A stretch of DNA of 36,694 nt from a virus. The stretch is from positions 1 to 36,694 of the IMG/VR virus record IMGVR_UViG_3300032086_003911; one strand, written 5' to 3'. This document shows, in pieces, positions 31,391 through 36,694 of this stretch; position 1 is the first letter of the stretch; every line of letters starts with the position of its first letter. The notes under the pieces are model-generated. The model did no database searches and was not told where the DNA came from. It saw only the letters and a list, made by a program, of their open reading frames with translations. The translations under genes and the position numbers were made by a program.

Positions 31391-31816
31391 TTATTTAAAT
31401 TCGTCACGTAAGAATTGTTCGAATTGAGGAGGTTCCCAATCCGGTTGTTTCATGAGTTTACCGTTTTTATCTTTGATGGGCTTCCCCGTTAAAGGGTCAA
31501 ATTTTGATAAGTTGTTTTTAGATCCGTGATCCATCGCACCTTTAGCATCGGCTAACATATGAATACTGGCCTCAGCAGTCCATGCTGAATCAAAAAGATC
31601 ATCTAATAATGCCTCAAAATCAATACCTGCAACAGCTGTTTTATTAGTCAAAAAGTCATTTGAGATCATCTCTAATCTTTTAGAAGTGTGTTCATAACCA
31701 AGAGTTTGCAATGTTTCGGCCACTTCTTCGAAAAATAAACCGAGATACAAAGCTAGATTTTTATGACCTGGTTTTTGACCACATTTATCGGTGAATTCGA
31801 TTATTTCGTTAAGCAT
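31391..31816 (-). CDS. MazG-like / PRA-PH-type nucleotide pyrophosphohydrolase
   Basis: This 141-residue all-alpha NTP pyrophosphohydrolase has FFEEVAETLQTLG (residues 28-40; Glu30, Glu31, Glu34 metal ligands) and a second acidic helix DDLFDSAWTAEASIHML. The tail SKFDPLTGKPIKDKNGKLMK with PDWEPPQ is common in phage members of the MazG/phosphoribosyl-ATP pyrophosphohydrolase-like group. It would hydrolyse noncanonical or regulatory nucleotides (possibly including ppGpp in the family) during infection. Exact substrate unknown. The start overlaps the next upstream gene by eight bases. Confidence 0.85.
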   Translation of the reverse strand: MLNEIIEFTDKCGQKPGHKNLALYLGLFFEEVAETLQTLGYEHTSKRLEMISNDFLTNKTAVAGIDFEALLDDLFDSAWTAEASIHMLADAKGAMDHGSKNNLSKFDPLTGKPIKDKNGKLMKQPDWEPPQFEQFLRDEFK

Positions 31817-32363
31817 CCGTCACTCCAAATTGTTTAAGTTGATCTTCGGTTAACTTCTCACCGTTTTTTTCGAGTTCTTTTATCGCTTTTTCTGCGGTGA
31901 TTGTGCCGTCTTTCACCGCTTTTAGTGCGGCGGGTAATCTATCAACTAAAGTGGATTTTGGCTTAGCTACAGGTTTACTAGTCACTAGTTTTTTTACTGT
32001 GCAGGGTTTACGACGACCACGTGTTGCTGTAAGCAAAGTGGTAAAGTCTTTATCGATGTGAGACATGTGACTAATGCGAATACCGCCTACCTTCTGACCC
32101 GCATACATGACATCGGGATCATTATATAAAGTCACATCACGACCTTCCCAAACTGTGGCGTCATTACCCCACGCAGCGACAAGTAGTCTACGCATAGACT
32201 TACAAGGTTTGAAAGGTTGAAAGTCACCGTGTAGTTGTATTGCTATAGGTTGGTCACCTGATACTTTACTGACCTTACCGAATTTGACTGTCATCGGTCC
32301 CGCAATTAAATCATCAGCGTTAAGCTGGTCTGATTTAGGTTTAATTGTGTCTGATATATCCAT
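31809..32363 (-). CDS. Conserved phage protein adjacent to the RecE-like nuclease
   Basis: This 184-residue protein has a conserved core MTVKFGKVSKVSGDQPIAIQ, then KPCKSMRRLLVAAWG and GGIRISHMSHIDKDF with LLTATRGRRKP. That pattern recurs in phage proteins encoded beside RecE/RecB-like exonucleases. The last 50 residues are Lys-rich helical repeats. TTAACGGGAGAATG precedes the start. A recombination or replication accessory role is suggested only by position. Confidence 0.7.
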   Translation of the reverse strand: MDISDTIKPKSDQLNADDLIAGPMTVKFGKVSKVSGDQPIAIQLHGDFQPFKPCKSMRRLLVAAWGNDATVWEGRDVTLYNDPDVMYAGQKVGGIRISHMSHIDKDFTTLLTATRGRRKPCTVKKLVTSKPVAKPKSTLVDRLPAALKAVKDGTITAEKAIKELEKNGEKLTEDQLKQFGVTDA

Positions 32364-32375
32364 TTCATTCTCCCG

Positions 32376-32564
32376 TTAAAAAGCCAAGTCCAATCGGTGC
32401 TGAAGATTCATAATTCTTACTTGCAATCTTTCAATTTGATCCTGTTGAAGATTTACAATCATCTGCGTGTATAAAAGTTTCAACTCATTATCTGCTGATC
32501 CTTCAAATTTATTTTGTAATTTCGCAATCTCGTTATTCAAACTTTTATCTGAATTCCAATCCAT
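32376..32564 (-). CDS. Small coiled-coil protein, 62 residues
   Basis: The product starts MDWNSDKSLNNEIAKLQNKF and is a nearly continuous amphipathic helix with heptad-like Leu/Ile spacing (QIERLQVRIMNLQHRLDLAF). The start has TTAACGGGAGAATG, which also encodes the end of the nuclease gene. It lies between the nuclease and the conserved protein in one operon. Possible small adaptor or regulator; no known family. Confidence 0.6.
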   Translation of the reverse strand: MDWNSDKSLNNEIAKLQNKFEGSADNELKLLYTQMIVNLQQDQIERLQVRIMNLQHRLDLAF

Positions 32565-32567
32565 TCG

Positions 32568-33407
32568 TCATTCTCCCGTTAAAATATCGTCTTCAACATC
32601 ATCGAAAGCCCATGACGGCAATTCAATGTCTTCAACATCTGAACCGTAACCATACCAGTTATTAAGTTCTGTACAATCCCTCAAAAGTTCTAACGCTTTC
32701 GTCATTCTAGTGTCACCAACAAACTTAGTAGCTTCATCAAACCTGTGGAACTTGATTAAATACGGTTTAGTCTTTTCGATCGCCAAGAACATAAATTCTG
32801 GTTCATGTTTAGTGTTTCGATTGAAAAAATCTTTATAGAAACTGCCCTGTACGTCGTAACAGAAATTATGTACGGTTTTACCAAACCCTTTTTTCGACGC
32901 ATCAACAGTGGTTTTGACGTCAACTATTAACCCATTAGGATAAAGACAACAAGGTTCTATATACATATCAGGTCTAATCTTAGTATCGTCGTCAAATAGA
33001 CTTAGTTCAAATTTAGGTTTTAGTGCCAGTAATTTTGCCCAAAATGGTATTTTTGCAACCTGGTTACCCATTTCAACTAACGAGGAAAACTCGGTACTTG
33101 ATAAAGGTTGTTTACCGCTCGCTTTTATGTCTGCCCACAATTCTTTACCGACTTTCGAACGTCGGTCTACACCCTCTGGGAGTACGCAAAATTGATTGTC
33201 GAAATCCCAAGGTTGAAGTATCACAGTATGGGAGGCTTTACCGAATATAAGATTCTTATTGTCAGGAATATTGGTACTTTTTCCTGACAAAAACTTATGG
33301 TAATAATGCGCCGGAGTCTGATTAACTAAGACTTTCAGCTTACTTGATGATAGATGAGGAGTTGCGTGATATTCCTCATCCGGCATGTCTTCAATTACTT
33401 TGTACAT
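32568..33407 (-). CDS. RecE-like PD-(D/E)XK exonuclease
   Basis: This 279-residue nuclease belongs to the exodeoxyribonuclease VIII/DUF3799-type PD-(D/E)XK group. Visible features are GKASHTVILQP (His60), IRPDMYIE (Asp147), GLIVDVKTT (159-167; Asp163 and Lys165 catalytic) and the downstream YDVQGSFYKDFF with conserved Gln187 and Tyr191. These enzymes resect dsDNA for single-strand annealing; no RecT-like annealing protein is recognised in this window. TTTACGGGAGAAAT precedes the start. First gene after the early minus-strand promoter. Confidence 0.85.
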   Translation of the reverse strand: MYKVIEDMPDEEYHATPHLSSSKLKVLVNQTPAHYYHKFLSGKSTNIPDNKNLIFGKASHTVILQPWDFDNQFCVLPEGVDRRSKVGKELWADIKASGKQPLSSTEFSSLVEMGNQVAKIPFWAKLLALKPKFELSLFDDDTKIRPDMYIEPCCLYPNGLIVDVKTTVDASKKGFGKTVHNFCYDVQGSFYKDFFNRNTKHEPEFMFLAIEKTKPYLIKFHRFDEATKFVGDTRMTKALELLRDCTELNNWYGYGSDVEDIELPSWAFDDVEDDILTGE

Positions 33408-33433
33408 TTATTTCTCCCGTAAAATGTAATAAC

Positions 33434-33462
33434 ATCTTAGCTATTATTTTATAGCAAGTCAA
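33434..33462 (-). promoter_or_regulatory. Early minus-strand promoter for the replication operon
   Basis: On the minus strand TTGACT (33462-33457), a 17-bp spacer and TAAGAT (33439-33434). The spacer is occupied by GCTATAAAATAATAGC (plus 33440-33455 as its complement), the longest form of the shared element. It drives the nuclease-to-holin-convergent operon. Confidence 0.7.
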
Positions 33463-33494
33463 CACTTGTCTTTTATTTTTTTAAGTGTTAAATT
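33461..33494 (+). promoter_or_regulatory. Divergent plus-strand early promoter with AACACTT dyad
   Basis: TTGTCT (33466-33471), a 17-bp spacer and TAAATT (33489-33494) precede the SF2 helicase. AACACTT (33461-33467) and AAGTGTT (33483-33489) form a perfect seven-base inverted repeat with 15-bp spacing that covers the -35 box. Back-to-back with the minus-strand promoter, so one protein could switch both. Confidence 0.55.
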
Positions 33495-33518
33495 ATATCA
33501 TCACAAATAGGGATGATT

Positions 33519-35006
33519 ATGCTTAGAGATTATCAAGAAGACATTGTAAAGCAATGCTCTGCTGCTTATGTAGAAGGTAAGCAGGGAGTAATCCTACAGA
33601 TGCCAACCGGCGGCGGTAAGACCGCTACAAGCGCTTATATAATCAACAAATACGCTAAAACTAATCGTCAAACTCTCTGGCTTGTACACAGACAAGAGTT
33701 ACTATTACAAGCCGCCATGACCTATGCAAAATATGGATTAGAACATCGTTTAATTTGTGCTAAAAATGTCGAAAGAAAAATTAAAGTAACTCAGTTCAAA
33801 GAATACGGTCGTGACTTTGTTAATAACGAGTCAAAAAATGTAATTTCATCAGTTCAAACACTTATAAGACGCTTGGAAACTGTAACCGACTTAGACCCAG
33901 TTCAAATTATTGCTGATGAATGTCATCTTAGCTTAAACAATACGTTTCGTACCATTATTGGTACATATCCGAAAGCCAGGTTGTTAGGTCTCACAGCAAC
34001 TCCAATTAGAGAAGACGGGCAGGTGTTCAATCGCAATCGTGACGGTTTATATGATGAACTTATTCATGGCCCGCAAGTTTATGAACTAATTGAACAAGGT
34101 TATTTATCCGAATATGAAACATACAATCCGCCTATATCGCTTACTACTAAAGAGAAAATTCGTACGAAAGGTGGGGATTACGACAGCAAAGACCTTGAAG
34201 AAGAGTTTAGTAATAATCTTGTTTACGGTGATGTGGTCAAGCACTACGCTAAATACAGTCACAATTTACCAGCCATTGGTTTCTGCCCGACCATCGCGGT
34301 TGCCCGCCAATTTACGGAGAAGTTTAAAGAAGCGGGGTACAAAGCAGAGTGCCTAGATGGTAAAACTGAGGATACAGCACGTTGGAAAATGCTTAATGAT
34401 CTGGCTGAGGGTAGACTACACGTAGTCATGAGCGTGGATGTACTTATTGAAGGTACAGATGTTCCACTGGCTACCACAGCGTTATTGTTGCGCAAAACTA
34501 AATCATTGAGAATTTACTTACAATCAATTGGTCGTGTAATGAGACCACACCCAGACAAAAAATGTGCATTAATTATGGATTTCGTTGGCTTAACTCAAGT
34601 CCACGGATACCCTGACGATCACAGAGAGTGGACGCTTGATGGTAAATCGACGCGTAGACGTAGACCCAGTGACAGCCTGGAAGAATCTGTTGTTATTCGA
34701 GTTAAAACTTGTCCTGAGTGTTTTAGAGACCATGACCCTGCTCCAAAATGCCCTAGCTGTGGTCATGTATATACAAAAGATACACGTGGGGTAACTGAAA
34801 TTGAGGGATCACTTATACGTGTTACCAGGCAAAATAAAGAACAGCTTGAAGAAGCGCGTCAACATGCTCAAAAAACGAGAAGGTTAGAAGAATCTAATTG
34901 TCACAAACTTGAAGACTGGATTGTTTTAGCCAAAGAGAGAGGGTATAAGTTTCCCATTGCCTGGGCTAAAAAAAGATATGACATACGTTGTAGGGGTAGA
35001 GGATGA
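33519..35006 (+). CDS. SF2 (DEAD/DECH-box) helicase with C-terminal zinc ribbon
   Basis: The start is placed at ATG 33519 because AGGGATGATT supplies the SD; an in-frame ATG two codons earlier lies within it. The 495-residue protein has motif Q-like MLRDYQEDIV, Walker A PTGGGKT (29-35), DECH box IIADECH (130-136), SAT-like LTATP and motif VI SIGRVMRP. A C-terminal zinc ribbon follows (CPECFRDHDPAPKCPSCGH). Such UvrB/RecQ-like phage helicases unwind DNA or RNA using ATP. It heads the plus-strand early operon and overlaps the VRR-NUC gene. Confidence 0.88.
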   Translation: MLRDYQEDIVKQCSAAYVEGKQGVILQMPTGGGKTATSAYIINKYAKTNRQTLWLVHRQELLLQAAMTYAKYGLEHRLICAKNVERKIKVTQFKEYGRDFVNNESKNVISSVQTLIRRLETVTDLDPVQIIADECHLSLNNTFRTIIGTYPKARLLGLTATPIREDGQVFNRNRDGLYDELIHGPQVYELIEQGYLSEYETYNPPISLTTKEKIRTKGGDYDSKDLEEEFSNNLVYGDVVKHYAKYSHNLPAIGFCPTIAVARQFTEKFKEAGYKAECLDGKTEDTARWKMLNDLAEGRLHVVMSVDVLIEGTDVPLATTALLLRKTKSLRIYLQSIGRVMRPHPDKKCALIMDFVGLTQVHGYPDDHREWTLDGKSTRRRRPSDSLEESVVIRVKTCPECFRDHDPAPKCPSCGHVYTKDTRGVTEIEGSLIRVTRQNKEQLEEARQHAQKTRRLEESNCHKLEDWIVLAKERGYKFPIAWAKKRYDIRCRGRG

Positions 35007-35377
35007 ACCCAGAAACAAAGATACAGAACGAATGCAGATTAGAAGCAGGTAAGACCGATGGAGTGCTTATGTATCGTAAACAGGTCGGTAAATACAGGCA
35101 TATTAACTTTCCTGAACAAGTAGTCACAATAGGACTACCGGGCCAAGCAGACACTACATTAATGGTTGAGGTAGAAATTACGCCGGAAATGGTCGGTAAA
35201 AGAATAGCGATTGGGGTAGAGGTAGAGTTTAAAACACCGACAGGTCGTCAATCTGGGGTACAAAAAAACTGGCAACGCGCAGTTGAAAGTATAGCAGGAA
35301 AGTATTATATTATAAGAAGTCGTGAAGAGTTCACGCAGTTAATTTCCAATATCAAACGGGGGATATTATGGGACTAA
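35003..35377 (+). CDS. VRR-NUC nuclease
   Basis: This 124-residue protein is a minimal VRR-NUC PD-(D/E)XK nuclease. GLPGQADTTL supplies the Asp, GVEVEFKTPTGRQS the E-x-K catalytic pair, and VQKNWQRAVES the conserved Gln helix. Stand-alone VRR-NUC proteins are often encoded beside SF2 helicases in phages and are thought to resolve branched DNA. The start overlaps the helicase stop by four bases, so the pair is coupled and may form one complex. Confidence 0.88.
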   Translation: MNPETKIQNECRLEAGKTDGVLMYRKQVGKYRHINFPEQVVTIGLPGQADTTLMVEVEITPEMVGKRIAIGVEVEFKTPTGRQSGVQKNWQRAVESIAGKYYIIRSREEFTQLISNIKRGILWD

Positions 35378-35544
35378 TCTTCTTAGCAGTGGTTGTCATA
35401 CTCATAAACTATTTTGCTTTTGTCAGGTCGTTTTATGCGTACTTGTCTGGCGATATTAGTTTTGAAATAAAGGTATGTACGATCACTTTCTTTTTAAATA
35501 CTCTACTAGGTGTTCTAGTAGTAGCCGGGGTCGGGAATGGATAA
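35368..35544 (+). CDS. 58-residue two-span membrane protein
   Basis: The plus-strand ORF from ATG 35368 encodes MGLIFLAVVVILINYFAFVR, then a short loop (YAYLSGDISFEIKV), a second hydrophobic helix (CTITFFLNTLLGVLVVAGV) and a GNG end. The SD is GGGGGATATT. It overlaps both neighbours (10 and 8 bp), so it is translated within the operon. Predicted inner-membrane protein; function unknown. Confidence 0.6.
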   Translation: MGLIFLAVVVILINYFAFVRSFYAYLSGDISFEIKVCTITFFLNTLLGVLVVAGVGNG

Positions 35545-35749
35545 AGCGGAAAGAAAAAATAGATTCATTGAATTATTTGAATTAATTAAACCAGGCGGGA
35601 AGAAGAAAGAAAAAATTGTAGCATGTGCGGCATTCGCTATGATTAGCGAGCCCAGTGTTAGGGTATATATAAGTAATACAAAACATTCGCCTAGTGCTAG
35701 AACCTTAAGTATTTTAGAGAAGTCTTGTAAAAGAAGGAAGATAATCTAA
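35537..35749 (+). CDS. Small basic protein, possible DNA-binding helix-turn-helix
   Basis: This 70-residue product has a Lys-rich start (DKAERKNRFIELFELIKPGG, KKKEKI) followed by VACAAFAMISEPSVRVYISN with SARTLSILEKSCK, a spacing compatible with a helix-turn-helix. It is highly basic overall and likely binds nucleic acid. Its position next to the primase suggests a replication or regulatory accessory. It is the second candidate DNA-binding factor for the shared early operators. Fold not proven. Confidence 0.5.
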   Translation: MDKAERKNRFIELFELIKPGGKKKEKIVACAAFAMISEPSVRVYISNTKHSPSARTLSILEKSCKRRKII

Positions 35750-35766
35750 ATTAACGGGAGTTAACT

Positions 35767-36694
35767 ATGTTTGACGGATTTATGGCTGCCATGCGTGGCC
35801 AGGGGATTGAACCCCCTAATGAAATAGTAGCTGACGGTAAATTCCACAGATTCAGTACTAAGAAGGAAAATAATAATGATACTGCTGGCTGGTATGTCTT
35901 ATTTAATGGCGATGTAAACGCAGGTTCTTTCGGTGATTTTAGGCAAGGCATAACTCAAAATTGGTGCTCTAAGTCTACTAAGGAAATGTCACGCGAAGAA
36001 TACCACGATTTTGAAAGGGTGATAGAAGAAGCTCGCAGAGCACGGCAGGAATGTCTTAAAACTCAGTATAGGGTTGCTGCCGAACGCGCTAATGTAATTT
36101 GGGATGCGGCAGAACCAGTAGAAACGCACCCGTATTTAGTTGATAAAGAGGTGCAATCATACGGGTTAAGACTTGGTCGCTGGACTAAGCAGAATGAAAA
36201 GGGTGAAGTCTGGCTTGATGTACCGGATGCTTTGATAATTCCAATCACTGACGGGAACAATGTTTGGAGTTTACAAGCAATTTTTCCGGCTCCGATAAAC
36301 GGACGTAACAAGGATTTTCTCAAAGGCGGTAGAAAGAAGGGTCTTTTCCATCGTCTAGGGGAATATAACGAGAACGCAGATACAGTATATATCTGTGAAG
36401 GATATTCTACTGGTGCAATAATACACGAACTAACTGACAAACTTGTATACATAGCCTTTGACGCTGGAAATCTTCCACGTGTTGGAGAAAATGTAAGGAA
36501 ACTCCACCCCGGCGCGAATATTATCATAGCCGCAGATAATGATCAGTATGGTGATGAAAATCCGGGAATCAAATTTGCCAAACAAGCTCAGAACACGTGT
36601 AATGCGCACCTGGTTTTTCCTGAGTTCACTGAAGATCAATTAGAAAATAAACCTACTGATTTCAATGATTTATATAGATTGACAGATATGTTTG
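35767..36694 (+). CDS. TOPRIM primase, runs off the window end
   Basis: An open frame from ATG 35767 (with TTAACGGGAGTTAACT upstream) is still open at the last base. It encodes 309 complete codons of a phage primase with a TOPRIM domain: ICEGYSTGA (glutamate of TOPRIM), AFDAGN and IIAADNDQYGDENPG (the DxD region), then the C-terminal TDFNDLY signature seen in TOPRIM/DUF7146-like primases. An N-terminal region YVLFNGDVNAGSFGDFRQGI is also typical. Joined to base 1 of the window it would continue for 12 codons and stop at 36-38. It would prime synthesis for the VapE ATPase encoded next to it. Confidence 0.85.
   Translation, partial: MFDGFMAAMRGQGIEPPNEIVADGKFHRFSTKKENNNDTAGWYVLFNGDVNAGSFGDFRQGITQNWCSKSTKEMSREEYHDFERVIEEARRARQECLKTQYRVAAERANVIWDAAEPVETHPYLVDKEVQSYGLRLGRWTKQNEKGEVWLDVPDALIIPITDGNNVWSLQAIFPAPINGRNKDFLKGGRKKGLFHRLGEYNENADTVYICEGYSTGAIIHELTDKLVYIAFDAGNLPRVGENVRKLHPGANIIIAADNDQYGDENPGIKFAKQAQNTCNAHLVFPEFTEDQLENKPTDFNDLYRLTDMF

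Noticed and set aside
1-36694. Lysogeny module or attachment site
   Set aside because: No integrase, excisionase, partition or CI-like repressor gene and no candidate att core was seen on either strand.
1-36694. Direct terminal repeats at the window ends
   Set aside because: The first and last tens of bases share no repeat; continuity of the primase frame suggests arbitrary circular opening instead.

Overview
The window reads as a small, AT-rich, strictly lytic tailed phage with a short-tailed (podovirus-like) virion, most likely infecting a Proteobacterium. Reasons: it has a complete set of head, connector, ejection, tail-spike and lysis genes and a self-contained replication module. The tail parts are connector/nozzle and ejection proteins, with no sheath or tape-measure gene. 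There is no integrase, excisionase or CI-type repressor. Host assignment is inference from Shine-Dalgarno (SD) use, sigma70-type promoters and an SSB ending in DDDIPF. The two window ends appear to join into one circular map: an open TOPRIM primase runs off the right end and, continued into base 1, closes at a stop at 36-38, overlapping the start of the primase-associated ATPase at the left end. The window is therefore probably a whole genome of about 36.7 kb opened inside an operon.

Layout. (1) 33.5-36.7 kb plus 0-1.3 kb, plus strand: SF2 helicase, VRR-NUC nuclease, small membrane protein, small basic protein, TOPRIM primase, VapE-type ATPase, then an intrinsic terminator. (2) 1.4-3.5 kb, minus strand: dNMP-kinase-like protein and a zinc-ribbon/metallophosphoesterase protein resembling T5 A1. 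(3) 3.7-7.2 kb, minus strand: terminator, winged-helix regulator and a run of very small genes, several of them membrane peptides too short for usual ORF cut-offs, plus one exported Ser-rich protein. (4) 7.2-7.6 kb: divergent intergenic region with an array of TGACACC repeats beside an AT-rich tract, a candidate origin or operator array. (5) 7.9-27.8 kb, plus strand: small terminase, a roughly 400-nt structured non-coding segment behind a perfect-consensus promoter, large terminase, portal, scaffold, capsid, connector/nozzle, ejection proteins, an S74-type tail protein, a papain-like hydrolase, M15 endolysin and holin. (6) 27.7-33.4 kb, minus strand: small host-interaction-type genes, SSB, compact family B DNA polymerase, MazG-like pyrophosphohydrolase, conserved phage protein and RecE-like exonuclease.

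The early genes carry two shared signals that the late genes lack. One is an extended ribosome-binding motif (consensus TTAACGGGAG). The other, at four minus-strand promoters, is an AT-rich near-palindrome (GCTATAAAATAATAGC type) lying in the -35/-10 spacer. Together they suggest coordinated early control. The most novel-looking element is the 8204-8586 RNA: several mutually compatible helices, two T-loop-like hairpins and possible alternative pairing with the downstream SD. Tandem in-frame duplications (390, 141 and 87 bp) mark the tail and ejection genes as recently rearranged.
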